Assembly (NCBI RefSeq): GCF_963966145.1
Contig: NC_091050.1
Coordinates: forward strand, 10,602,001-10,666,000
Direction: 5' to 3'
From: Tenebrio molitor
Lineage: Eukaryota; Arthropoda; Insecta; Coleoptera; Tenebrionidae
Length of the DNA stretch: 64,000 nucleotides
The notes below the pieces were generated by a model. It saw nothing but the letters and a program-made list of their open reading frames with translations, did not search any database and had not been told where the DNA came from. Numbering within the stretch: the first letter of the stretch is position 1; every line of letters starts with the position of its first letter. Both the position numbers and the translations under genes were made by a program. Of this stretch, positions 48,830 through 60,960 are shown in pieces.

Positions 48830-50283
48830 TGAACCAGCAACTAGCACCTCGGCTCAGCCACCTCCTCTTGCACCTATCAGTGATAATTTACAATATTCTG
48901 ATTTTCCTGTAATACAAAAGTTTCACTTCTATCGTGCGTCTGTACGACACACTCTCTTTTTTTAACTGTTGCCATAGGGATTTGCATGGTAAAACTTATA
49001 CCCCCTGTTAACTTTTGTTCTGATGAAAATATTCAAACCATTTTTGGACACGGAAAACTGGGCAGATGTGTCATTCAGTTGTCAAAATTTCTAAACCATA
49101 CCTTAGCTACTCATAAACAAGCTTAAATTAATTTGACAGTTTTTTTGAAAATATCAATCATAATGATAGTAAAGGTGCATTTACATTGACACTTTTTGAA
49201 ATGACAATAGCAGACTGCCCAGGATTCCATGTCCCTCATTGTACAAGAACAATTATATATAAAGATGAAGAATTTTATTTAAAAATGTTACCAAAATTAA
49301 AGGAGTTTTGTATGGATCATTTACTAGTACAAATATTACTTATTAACGTGCAGATAAATAAACTAAGGAATTATAGGTACTATCGGTGGACATAAAAAAC
49401 TGGGACAAGCATCAAATTTGTATAAAGTCAAAATTCAAAAATATACATTGTGTAAATTTGGCTTTTTACAAATAAGGTTATGAAAATTATGACATATTGT
49501 CAAAAACATCAAGTTAAAGTTCAGTTCTTTAATGACAATTTTAATTTTGAGTGACAATTCAAAAGTCTGAGACACAATGAGCAAATTTTGGATGTCCCAG
49601 CTTTTAATGTCCACCGATAGTACAATCATGTTCAATACAACAATTTTATTTTTCGATGGTAATGTCGGTTGAACATTGAACAACATTTTTGCTAGAAAAC
49701 TGTGCAAAAATATACTTTTCTTGGGAAGCAGGTACTGATTTCCAAATAAGTAAATAGCAGCGTTTGTCATTTTACCCCCCAGGGAGTGGGCAGGTAGACG
49801 ATTATAAATAATAACTATCCCTTACCTGGGACTTTTAAGGAGGTAACTAATTAATCATCTGCAATGTCTGCAATTTTCGGAAAAGAGAATAGTAACGGGA
49901 AACAAAATTTTCTTCGAAATTATTGGAAGGTAAATTATATTTTTATATCCGTGAACAGTAAATAATCATTTAAAAAAATGTGTACAGTGTGAAAACGTAC
50001 CGTCCACGTAAATTTTTGACGATGTTCACAAAATTTGAAGTTGAAAAGCTGCTCGACAGTTCTATCTATTCCTTTTGACATAATCAATTGCAGAGAAATC
50101 TTGATTTTTCGATTAAGGCAATAAATTGGTCGTTACGATTAAACAATTGCAATTTCAAAATTACTCCTAGCGGTCTCATTTTTAACTTGTTTGAGTTCTA
50201 ATTTCAAGGTAGTTCCTTGAACTACCTGCATCCAAGATTAGGATATTTTGGGTACCGGGAGGAACTCGTCTCCGCCGGGCACA
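48830..50283. other. Interval without genes; eroded repeats
   Basis: 48960-49050 is a fragment of the 25321-26201 foldback (CCCCCTGTTAACTTTTGTTC). 49380-49620 forms an imperfect foldback (TATCGGTGGACATAAAAA arms). 49765-49830 recurs inverted at 58185-58260. No coding sequence recognised. Confidence 0.5.
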
Positions 50284-50420
50284 CAGTTAGAAGTGTTTAT
50301 AAATTCTATCATATGAGATTTTTTTCAATTTTCTAACATCATTTGTTTTGACGATACAAGGCTAACGTGATTTTTTTAAATGGCATGTGTAGTCAATTTT
50401 AATATTTTTTTGTGAATTCA
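50284..50420. repeat. Single arm of the 23.4-kb-type foldback, joined to PFAS
   Basis: From CAGTTAGAAGTGTTTATAAA to TTTTTTGTGAATTCA it follows the left arm of 23351-23905. At 50420/50421 it stops abruptly and the PFAS fragment starts. No opposite arm was found. Confidence 0.7.
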
Positions 50421-50815
50421 CCTGCTGTTGTCGCTAAATTTGATCACGTTGTTAGGATTGGTGTGCTTCTGGGTGTCGACGATCAGAGACTCTTCGTGTT
50501 CCACCCCATCCACGATCATCTTCCCCTTGAAGAACCAGTGTCTGTCTGCTGTGCTTACTATTTGACTGGGCGAGATCGAACAGCTCCACGTTGGTGGGGT
50601 TGCGCTTGAGGACGTTCTTGAACAAATTCGTGTAGTATTTGAGATCGGCAGCGTCAAACGCCAATCCGAGCTCCTCATTGAGTTCCTCAATCGCATTTTC
50701 GCCTCTCCGCAACACCTCGATCTCCCTGATGTCCTCTTTCTTCGTCAACTTCTCGTTGAAACTTCTCTTGGGGATATTTTCGGGAGTGTAGCGCAGTGGC
50801 GGCTCGTGGGTTTTA
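50421..50815 (-). pseudogene. FGAM synthase (PFAS/ade2-type) fragment
   Basis: PFAS makes formylglycinamidine ribonucleotide in purine synthesis; the family protein is about 1300 residues. This piece encodes ENAIEELNEELGLAFDAADL, YYTNLFKNVLKRNPTNVELF and DLAQSNSKHSR. A 4-bp tandem duplication (CAGACAGA at about 50543-50550) shifts the frame. It resumes as HWFFKGKMIVDGVEHEESL and DTQKHTNPNNVIKFSDNS. About two residues before DTQKH are also missing relative to the family. Only about 125 codons are present. It is richer in G+C than its surroundings and ends at the foldback arm. Confidence 0.85.
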
Positions 50816-50859
50816 TTGTTGAGGAGGCAAACTTGAACAAACATAGTAATAATAAATAC

Positions 50860-52335
50860 ACCATAATAATAATTTTTTTAAATATATTATACCGGGTGCC
50901 CCAAAATTCGCGGAACAGCTTACCAGTACGCTGTTAAGTAAAAATATCAGGTAAAAATGTTCAATCTTCTTTTTTGTAGAAGATATGAACCTACATTGTA
51001 AATTAAAAATGTTATTTTATGTTAAATTTTAATAAATAACCTACATATTTGTTACGCTATAAATATTTCAATTTTGTTGTATCCATGGAAATAAGAAAGA
51101 AAAATCAAAGCCACGTTGCCATAAGTTATTTGAGGTAAAACCGACAAAAGTCACTTCTTGGAAATGCTGTAAATAATAAAGTAAAGCAAACCTGATCACA
51201 ATCATTCAGAATTATTTTAACATTGGCTAGTCAAAAACAAGTAGTCAAAATCTTTTTTAATATTTAAAATAAACGAGTAGCTCAAACATACGTAAAGTTA
51301 CTAGATAATGACGTCATCGCAAAAGGGTAAAAATTGAACTATACGTGAATTTACTAAATATTGACGTCATCGCAAATGGGTAAAAAATTGGACCTACCGC
51401 TTTTTTGTTTTTTTCTATTTCTGTCGTTTCATAAAGCGAGGAAGGAAATCGTGACGTCACCTCAAAAGGGTAAAAATTGGACTAAGTATACGAGTAACTA
51501 CTTCCCCAGCTTCTCATTCAGTGATAAAAACCTCGTTATCAAAGGATCGATTTCTAATCTATTCATTTTCATATATAATATACCAAGGGACAGATATATT
51601 GCCGGAAATTTTTTCGAGCAGTCCTGACAGACGAGTGTTTGCCGCAAGAAAATTACACGAGGGCTTCAGCCCGAGGGTAATTTTGAGCGACAAACACGAG
51701 TGTTGGACTGCAAGAAAAAATTTCTGGCGATATATATCTGTCCCGAGGTATATTCGGAAGAGAATCGCCCGAAAAAATTTTTCCCTAGGGCAATTATATC
51801 GGAAATTTTCCCTAGGGAAAATTTCCGCTTAATTAAATTGTGATTGGTTGCTATTCAAACAATTCGGAGTTGTGATTTGTCAATGTAAATCATGTGACAT
51901 TTGAGGGCGATTCTCATATGTATAATCTGCTTCAAATTTTTGAAATCTATTATTATTTAAATTCATAGCCTGTGATCCGAAAATAATCATTGTCCCACAA
52001 ATTTTACCTGTACCTCTACCACTAGACCGCTACCTAGTATTTAGAAACTATGAGATATCTCCAAAACTAAAGAAACAATATTTCTCGCCAAGAAAATTTG
52101 CATTTTACAATCAATTTACCTGGAAGACCGCTCTTAGCTTTTTGTGACCGTAAGTAACTCCCGCTGAGAAGGTTCAGCTGTCAACATTTACAGAGTATGC
52201 AACCCAAATTCCTCGAAACTGGAATTTTTATTTTGAGATGAGGACCCTTAATGGGCCGTATGATTTCCCATACGTTAAGCCTTTGATTAGCTAAATAATT
52301 GATTAGACAAAGTGAGAGTATATGCCAGGCATATA
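50860..52335. other. Repeat-rich interval without genes
   Basis: Blocks near 50893-51180 resemble the 10.2-10.7 kb region. 51300-51480 has three GACGTCAYCGCAAAAGGGTAAAAA-type phrases shared with 38.7-38.9 kb. 51590-51760 is a strong imperfect palindrome (CGGAAATTTTTTCGAGCAGT arms around GGGCTTCAGCCCGAGGG). Confidence 0.5.
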
Positions 52336-52492
52336 CAGGTGTCCCAAAAATGGCGTACTGACGGTGCACTACGGTGTAGAAGAGATTACCATAAACGCCA
52401 GAAAAATGTTGAAAAAATTCTATTGGACTTATTTTCTGATTTGGCGGTCTTTGAATGTGGCACTTAACAGGTCAATTATTTTGAAATACATA

Positions 52493-52821
52493 CCGGGTAT
52501 CAACCACCAAACCTGGCCATAGGCACATTGCACATATTAAAATAATATATGAGTTGCTATGAAACATATTATTGTTTCGTCAAATTTGCCCAGTAATAAT
52601 TGAGCATAATACTGTTCTGATCGTTCTTCCCTTTTTCAAATTTCAAAAGTATTTCTACTTTCTACGTTACCTACATCAAAAGTTTCCTGATGGCATTGTT
52701 TGTACGGATGATAATTATAGCTGTCAATATGACATTACACAATAATATATTTCGTAGCAACTCATATATTATTTTAATATGTGTAATGTGCCTATGGCCA
52801 GGTTTGGTGGTTGATACCCGG
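52493..52821. mobile_element. Nested TA-flanked foldback
   Basis: The ends CCGGGTATCAACCACCAAAC and their inverse have arms of about 85 bp and TA at 52491-52492 and 52822-52823. Confidence 0.85.
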
Positions 52822-53090
52822 TATATGTATGAAATTGTCATGACAGCTATATACGTCTCATCGTACATATTATCACAAAGTACAAGATCATAGAGATTTT
52901 TGAAGTTTTGGAAATCGAAAAAATTATTTTAAATCCTCTACGGTAACATTGCAAGGTAATGATGTATGAATATATCATTGTTTACATTGTATTATCGTTA
53001 ATAATAATAATAAAAATAATTGATTTTTTTGTCGGAAACATTTTTTCCATATTTTTTTCATGTACATTTAAGCATCCTCGATAAGGTAGT

Positions 53091-53451
53091 AGAGGTTGTT
53101 TTTGTAAGAGGTACATAGGCGGAGCCAACAACCTGCGCGAAGTTGACGTCATAGTTATGAGCAGTGGCGTAACCAAGTTATTTCAATTTATTTTATATTT
53201 TTTATTATTTAAAACCTCGTTCTATTCCATTTGTCTTACAGAGAACAATGTTCTAGGGTACAGGTTTCTATTAAGAAATACAGTTTTTATCATTTGTTAC
53301 AACACAAATTAAACTTGGCTGCCACAGCTGAAAAACAGGACGCCACTGAATGTACGAACAGCTGATTGATTTAGCAGAGTGGGGCACGAGCAAACCAACA
53401 TTGGTTTACTGCGCAACTATATGGTGTGTACCTCTTACAAAAACAACCTCT
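53091..53451. mobile_element. Nested element with AGAGGTTGTTTTTGTAAGAG ends
   Basis: The left end is matched by CTCTTACAAAAACAACCTCT on the right. Flanks AAGGTAGT and AAGTAGTT hint at a 7-8 bp duplication (hAT-like), but this is not exact. Confidence 0.7.
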
Positions 53452-53599
53452 AAGTAGTTTGTACGCCATTTTTGGGACACCCTGTATAGACAGAGACAAA
53501 ACAACTTACGACGTTCTTTAACTTTAATGAAAGAGAAATCATACGGCTCAGTGAGTACAAAAAATTATTTACAATTATTATATCACCTTAGCGAGAAAT

Positions 53600-54330
53600 G
53601 AATTTAGAACAAAATGAACGTTTTCTTCTGAATTCTCGAAGAAACTAATTTACTTTAGTCCAAGAAATGAAATCTTCAATGCAAATGAAGTAGAAAACTA
53701 GAAGAATTAGAGAAATAATTTACCTTGTAGTAGTAAAACACGTGGTACTATTGCGATCAAAAAATTTTGGACACTAATGTCATCGTGCTGTCAGACATTC
53801 TAAAACGACCCTTATGTATTAATAACCTCAATTTTGATTGTGTCAATTTTGAAAATGTGAATGTCAGATTTACCGAGAAAATATTCAAAAAGTTGTAAAA
53901 ATTAAACAAATGGAATAGAACGAGGTTAATTAATAAAAAATATAAAACAAATACCCAAATGTACTCGCATATTACAAAAAATATATTTTAAACCGGTATC
54001 AAATTGACAACAATTTCATCTTTCATGTGACAATTTTTTTAATGTGACAGAAGTTTGATGTCCAAAATTTTATGATCGTAATAGTACTAAACCTGAATGT
54101 ACCTCTAGCTACTTTGGAGATCAAACCCACAAACTAATGACATATATTGGTTATTACAATTATAATTACTTTGGCGTGTGGTGAATTTAAAACAAATTAA
54201 ATGAAAAATTTTTCTTCTGATTTGCTTTTAATTTAGTGCAAGAAATTAACTCTTCAATGCTAATAAAGAAATAACTTACCTTGTAATTATAAAACACGTG
54301 GTCACGGACGTGACTGCTGGAGGTACTGAT
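53600..54330. other. No gene recognised
   Basis: Two diverged copies of a short block (TTTACCTTGTARTARTAAAACACGTGGT, near 53722 and 54277) flank A+T-rich sequence. Confidence 0.45.
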
Positions 54331-54332
54331 CG

Positions 54333-55965
54333 TACCTCCAGCTACAACTTTGGAAATCAAACCCCGAGAGACCCTCTGTCACGGTTCCGCTTCCTTTTTC
54401 TCAAACACCCCACTTTCTCACCCCTACTCGACCAAAATGACCAATCCATTTGCTTATATTCAAAATGGATTACTTCAGCCAATCGCGATGGTTCTTCCAT
54501 ATTTTTGAAAATTTTATGGAACCGTTTTTGTTTTCCACCATAATTTTGAACTAAATTATGTTACCTTTCTGTGTTTTCTACCAACTCATTTTCTGTTTGA
54601 TTCTATTACTTTTCTAAATGCAAATTCAAACGATTTTGGTTATTTTCGACGATGAAGTCTTTTGTTGATAATGTACAGTTCTCGCCATTCTATTTTACAT
54701 TTGACAAAAATGTGAGCTTTACATAAAATAACTTGGTCTAGTGAATGTTAATTTGGTGTTTCTCTCGATCGGAAATTTACCAACATCAAATTATCGACAA
54801 TTTGACATGCACGAGAGGATATTTTGCAGACTATTTCGTGAGAAAAATTTACATAATAAGTAAGTACAAATAAACGTAATTCTGTGTTTAAAAATTGGTT
54901 GTTCATTAAATTTTTATGTTGTCGTTGACGCTTATCACATTTGCACTAGTGCAAATTATCAATAATTGCACTAGTGCAGTATTTCCGCTGTAATTCGATC
55001 GCTATTGGCTAAAATTCAAATATTCGAGCTTTTAGATTGGCTTAAATTTTTCGAAGGAAATAGTCACATATTATATCCCAAGTGCAAAATTTTTTATCGG
55101 AAAATGTTTTGCTAATGAACGAAAACATCCATAAATGAGGTCGACTTCGTCTCGTGCTCTTATTTGATAATAATTGGTCTTCTGACTAAATAATTTATGG
55201 ATGTTTGAGTTCATTAGCAAAAAATTTGCCGATATTAAAATTTTGCACGAGGGGTATACAGCTGATTATTTTCTGAATAGAATGAAAACAAACGCATCAT
55301 TTCCAATCCTTTTTATTCAAAATAATTGATTAAAAAAAAATCAGGTACAGACATTTTTTATCCGATTATTGCACAGTGTGCATTTTAGAGAAATTTTATC
55401 GTTATTTTTTGTTTTCTCGTTTTGATTGGTCAATATTTGTCACGCAATTGGTTGCTAGACACATGAAGGAAATAATCAACTAAAATTCCCCAACACGTGT
55501 TTGACTAGGGCGATTTTCCCCAGTTGGACGTTTATTATCTTTTCACGGACCCACGGCAAATTAAGGATTATTGTGCGGACAAAAATTTTAAGAAACATTA
55601 AAACTTACAACTGACAAATATTTCACCTCTAATAAATTGATCTTAAGAATATTGTATATTTTGTTGAAATTATGGAGAAACGAAAAATGCTTAATTTAAC
55701 GAAACTCTTCGGACTTTTGCAACATTAACCTTTCCCAAACTCAAACTCAAGCACCCTCCCCCAACTGCCATTCTCTTCTACATGGAGCTATCCGAGAACC
55801 TCCAGGAGTTAGATAGTGGATTCAAAACTCTTGGCCATGTGACACCAGGACTTGCCCAGCACATCGATTCCCGACCAGGTATCTCCCGCCATTTTTTTCG
55901 TAATTCTGTTTTGTCTCCTTGTTTCAGGTCCCAAGATCCCACGGGGGCCCCCAGGACCCGACAAT
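54333..55965 (+). repeat. Large interspersed repeat, copy 2
   Basis: Collinear with 13570-15262, including the inverted-repeat core (here lacking part of one arm near 55140) and the GC-rich exon-intron mini-ORF starting at 55782. It stops after GGGGGCCCCCAGGA, earlier than copy 1. Confidence 0.8.
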
Positions 55966-56293
55966 ACATAATAAATACATAGTACATACTTATGTATACA
56001 ACATAAAAGTTGTGAATCATTGATCTGTGTATTAATTTATACTGAGAGAAAATTTTATCAATTATCACACAGAAGATAAAGCAAACCCACGATACAAGTA
56101 AAATCCGCTAAATTTCGGTAGTGAAATTGATACCAGTTGGTAATTCTATTGTACATCATCAAAACAAAAGAAGATTATAATGCTGAAATAAAGAATAATG
56201 CAGAAAAATTAAAAGTAAAATTTCTTTGTTACAAATTTATTAAGTACGAAAAGAGAGTAAGTACGCTAAAAGTAAACGTGCTTTGTCTTCGTA

Positions 56294-57526
56294 CTATGGC
56301 GGCCAAAAAATTTCGGCCGTCATTTTTCCGTCATTTCAAAAAAATCGGTGTAGTCCATTCCTTATTGTCATTATGATTGATGTTTTTACTTGTCACTTTT
56401 GAAAGTCAAGCAAAATGCCATCGGTATCAAATTTTAATAAAATCAAAATAGTAACTCTTGCACAAAGAGGAATGTCCCAAGCTCAGATTTCGATGGACCT
56501 TCGTATACCTAAAAGTACAATTTCGTCCATTCTTCAGAAATGGAGACAAAATGGAATGGAACTATTGAAAGACGCCAAGGCTCAGGGAGGCCTAGCACAT
56601 TTACTGCACAAGAAGATAATATGCTTCTCAATAGATTACGCAATAGCCCTTTTATGACGGCTGTTGAAGAGGTAAATACAAGCAAATACAACGGAAAGGA
56701 GCGGTCGATTTTCGGCAAACATATGGGCATGGATTTTAGTAGATAGACCTGGGCTAATGTTGTCTCTAGAAGATCGGCTCAACAGTGATGTTTATGTTAG
56801 GATTCTTGAAGACGTGATGATGCCTTTAGTTTCAAGAATTTTTCCGAATTTTAACTTCATATTTCAACAAGACAATTGTTCAATGCATTCAGCACATAGG
56901 GTAGCAGAATGGTAGCATAAACGTTCTTGATTGGCCAAGTCGCAGTCCAGATTTTTGGTTCGTAATTTGCAACAACGACAAGTAATTCGGAATAGGGCAG
57001 AACTTTTAACTGCGATTACTAATGCATGGCAATCATTACATAGGAATTATCACAGAGATTTATGCCTCTCCATCTCGCGTCGTGTAAGACGAGTTATTGA
57101 CGCCAATGGAGCAATGACCAAGTATTGATTTTAAACTTCATTCATTTTATCTTTTGATTTAGCTAAGTACTTAAACAAAAATAAATGTTTCATTTCCTTG
57201 TCTTTGCCTTAATGTTTTTCGTTTGATTTTTTAAAAACTACGGCATACTCGTGTAATTTCCACGGTTCTCTGTTTGGTACTTTAATCCAAAAATAGCCGC
57301 AAGTCTGCCTCTAGTCTCTAGTGCCACTAGCGACTAGCGGTCGTGTGGTAATTGTGTAAGAGTGGAACTTGTCCTTTGTATTCACAAAATTTGAACTGAT
57401 GGACTGAATGACAGATTGTCAAAATGACAATAACGATAACAAAGCGAGGTTATTGGTGTTTAAGGGTAGTTTACACTTCATGTCAGGGCCTTGAAAGTGA
57501 CGGACGAAATTTTTTGGCCGCAATAG
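56294..57526 (+). mobile_element. Degenerate Tc1/mariner-like element, copy 2
   Basis: Nearly identical to 39412-40647 (1233 against 1236 bp) with the same frameshift, internal deletion and stops. Flanked by TA at 56292-56293 and 57527-57528. Shared defects show that the two copies moved after the transposase had died, so an enzyme supplied in trans was used. One small difference is AACAACGACAAG against AACAGCGACGACAAG. Confidence 0.9.
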
Positions 57527-57528
57527 TA

Positions 57529-59166
57529 CGTTTTTTCGACACAATTCAGTGTCAGTGTCAAATTTCTTGCGTGGTAATCGTTTTCATTGTGGCTTTTTTA
57601 CCATTTTACTTTCATTTGCTCTTCATTAGCGTCGACCACAGGCCGGAATGAGGTGAATTTTGAATTTTTAAATTCGCAATGTAAACCTGTTGTAAAAAGC
57701 GAAAGTCTTCGAAAAAACATAACCACATTACAAGCCCTCTCGGTTATCGATACAAGCATTAGGAAATCACGCATTCTGTTACTCGTAAAATCTCCAAGAC
57801 TACAATTAAGCATTTACATAATGAATTATTCTTGAGGCATTTTTCACACGTTCGTGAACTTCGTCATGCTTTTTACAGAACTTGAATAAGCAAGTTAGTG
57901 TAGCCCCATACAAAAAAACGGGAGGTTTGAAGTTGAAGTTTGTGATGGAAAAGACAACACAACTAGAGAATTCAAATTTGAAAACTGTAAAAATACATGC
58001 TTATAAAACGTACATTTTCTAGAATTTCTTGACTGATTTGATCGAGAAGAATTGTAACATTCTTATATCATCAAAATGGACAACAATATTTTAAAATCGT
58101 TCTCCTGAAAAATGAGACTTGTCCACCAAGAATATTTCTGTTTTCTGTATTTCAAATTTTTCAAAAGCCGGAGGTAAGGGATAGTTATTATTTACAATCG
58201 TCTACCTGCCCACTCTCTGGGGGGTAAAATGACAAGCGCTGCTATTTACTTATTTGGAAATCAGTACCTACCTGCTTCCCCTAAAAGATTAAGACTCGAC
58301 CGCCACCGCAATTTGATACTGCCCATCCAAAATAACCTCTAAAGAACATTGTATAAAATGAAGAAACTTTCCGGTTTGCGTTGAGGGAAAAAATAAAACT
58401 GCTGTATTTGCAGTAAGAACTATTATTATTATTATTATTTAATTTAGAAATACTTAGGTATGTCAATAATTTTCACATAAAAAACACTTAATATTTAGTA
58501 ATAAAATAACGCACTACATAAAATTTAGCAGAATATAAAGGAAACGCACGAAACTTGTCAGTCAATTATACTTGTAAGTCAATTATAATCTAACAACGGT
58601 TTATTTGGAAACAAATGTTTCATTCAGTAGCGAAATTGAGTTATAATTTGATTCAACATCATAAAAACAAAATGAGATTATTATATTGGAAATAACAAGA
58701 ATACAATAGTTAGGTACCTAATGGAACAAATCCCAGAAAGTATATAAAGGTGAAGTTAAAGATGAACGGCATTGAAAACTTATAAGATAAGACCGAAAAA
58801 CTTTCAGGGTCCTTTCACTAAGGACCGCTAAGCTAAGGAAAGGACTGACAAACACAACACGTTGATCCATTATTACAACCTACAACCTCTATAAAACGAA
58901 TTTTAAAGGATTAAAGTTTGATAATTTACAGATTCGCAATAACTTACAACTGCAATAAATTAATAATCTGAACATTCATTTCAGCAATAATGAAAAGAAA
59001 GCAATTGATCGATGAAGGGTCACCTGACAATTTTATTGAATTCAATTTTCAATTAAAATCGTTGGGTCGTGCAAAAAAAGTATATGCACCTCGGGAGTGC
59101 ATGATTGTTACACTCGGTGCTTTCGCTTTGTGATTTTCTACCTACTAATTTATTAAAGTAATTCTA
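57529..59166. other. Intergenic upstream of the gene block
   Basis: No gene found. 58185-58260 is an inverted copy of the GGGGGGTAAAATGACA-type block at 49760-49830. A short ATT trinucleotide run lies at 58423-58439. Confidence 0.5.
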
Positions 59167-59397
59167 CGGGGTGATCAAGAAGGACTGTTTAAGTTGGTAA
59201 CACTGGATCGTATTTTAAATCGTATAACAGGAGTAACTTCCGGTTGTTGGTGGCTTGTCGTTGTTAATGCTATACCTATATCAGATATTTGTCAAATAAA
59301 CCAACAAAACATATCCAGTTGCAGTGTTATAAATAAACGAATTAAAAATTTTTCTTAATTGTACTGCCAACTTAAACAGTCCTTCTTGATCACCCGG
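59167..59397. mobile_element. MITE just upstream of the zinc-finger gene
   Basis: The ends CGGGGTGATCAAGAAGGACT and their near inverse lie between TA at 59165-59166 and 59398-59399. The right end lies 117 bp before the zinc-finger start codon, so it overlaps or abuts the promoter. Confidence 0.85.
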
Positions 59398-59514
59398 TAT
59401 TTTACAAAAAAGAAATAATCCCCAGCTGACAGCACTCCTAACCTCATTTTCGTAATGTCAACGGTAGTTTGTTTATAAACAACTCTTTCTACGAGTTTTT
59501 CGTCTATATTGAAA

Positions 59515-60922
59515 ATGAACGTGTGGACAAATCTGCAAATCGACAGAATCTGCCGAGTGTGTTTAAATGAAAATAACGAAATGACACAATTATTTGAAGA
59601 ATGTCTCGCCGAAAGATTAAAGGAGCTCACAACCCTTCAGGTGAGCGACGAGCTGCGATTTTACTTTCCCAACAAATTCGGTTTTCCAGATTCAGGAAAA
59701 CGACGGTCTTTCCAACTTACTCTGTAATTTGTGCGTTCAAGAAGTGAACCGTTGGTACTCTTTCAAGCTGCAAGCAATAAAAAGCGACGGTACATTACGC
59801 AGCATTCTGCAAGAGCGCCAAAAGTGTCATTTTCAAAACAGTAAAATTGATTCTTCGCTTCAGATGGACACTCAGTTTGAGGATCTAGACCATAAGAATG
59901 AAGCTTCAGATTGTGACTCTAAGAGTGAGGAAGATTCGCTTTACAAATCAGATTCGAAGCAATCCCTGACAGATGAAATATTCCAGTGCACTACCTGCCA
60001 GAAGCAAGTGAAAACGATTCACTCCCTGCGCCGCCACATGAAAATCCACACCGGTGTTAGGCCTCACGTTTGTAATATTTGCGGTAAAAGATTTATCGAA
60101 CCCGGAAACCTCACCAAACACGTACGCAGACACACCAAAGACAAAAAGCATCAATGTAACGAGTGTGGCTTGCGATTTTACGAGCGCAACAAGCTGACGA
60201 TACATATCCGCACCCACACTGGAGAAAAACCTTTCTCGTGCGAAGTTTGCTCCCGAGCTTTTGCCACCCCAGCTCAAGTACAGATCCACATGAAAACGCA
60301 CACTGGAGACAAGCCCTACACGTGCGACATCTGTCAAAAGTCGTTCCCGTATAGCGGCTCCCTCGAAACTCACAAAAAAATACACAGAGGCGAGCGCGCT
60401 TTTATTTGTCGCGATTGCGGCAGATCGTTCTCGCAAAAGGTGAATCTGGAAAGTCACGTAAGGACCAAGCACACTCACGAGTGTCCTTACATGTGTAACG
60501 ACTGCGGGAAAGCGTACCCCACGAAAGACCAGTTGAAGAATCATCTGAGGCACCACACAGGGGAAAAAAGACCCTTGAAGCACACCTGCAGTGTTTGTAA
60601 AAAGTGTTTCGGCACGCCGGCCGAGCTAAAGATTCACATGAGGACCCACACGGATGAAAGGCCGTACCAGTGCGACTTGTGCGGGAAAAAATTCAGAGCG
60701 TCGTCACACATGACGTCGCACAGGAGGATTCACACAGGGGAGAAGAATCATTGTTGTATGTACTGTGGCAAGGCATTCAGGGAGTCTTCCACTTTGAAGA
60801 TTCACATAAGGATTCATACAGGAGAAAGACCGTACACCTGTAAAATTTGTGGAATGAGGTTTACCCAAAGCAATACTCTCAACACGCACATGAAGGTTCA
60901 CGGGGCAAATACCAACGGATGA
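59515..60922 (+). CDS. ZAD-C2H2 zinc-finger protein, 11 fingers
   Basis: Exon 1 is 59515-59640, a 49-bp intron runs 59641-59689 (gtgagc...ccag), and exon 2 is 59690-60922, giving 452 residues. The N-terminal ZAD domain has its four cysteines in RICRVCL and, after the splice, LLCNLC, followed by the WYSFKLQ helix. ZADs mediate homodimerisation of insect transcription factors. An acidic/serine linker precedes 11 C2H2 fingers (about residues 135-448) with TGEKPF-type linkers, most fitting C-x2-C-x12-H-x3-H. Finger 6 has a longer H spacing (HVRTKH). It is a nuclear DNA-binding protein; the target is unknown. The first ATG in frame (MNVWTNLQ) was chosen. The stop is 38 bp from the stop of SPF45. 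Confidence 0.95.
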
Positions 60923-60960
60923 TTTTTTAAAATTTAATTTCAACTAGGGCACAATAAATC

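Larger units (their letters stand above)
52336..53484. mobile_element. Outer TA-flanked element hosting two nested insertions
   Basis: The ends CAGGTGTCCCAAAAATGGCG and their inverse lie between TA at 52334-52335 and 53485-53486. The 1149-bp body contains two complete other elements (52493-52821 and 53091-53451). Confidence 0.8.
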
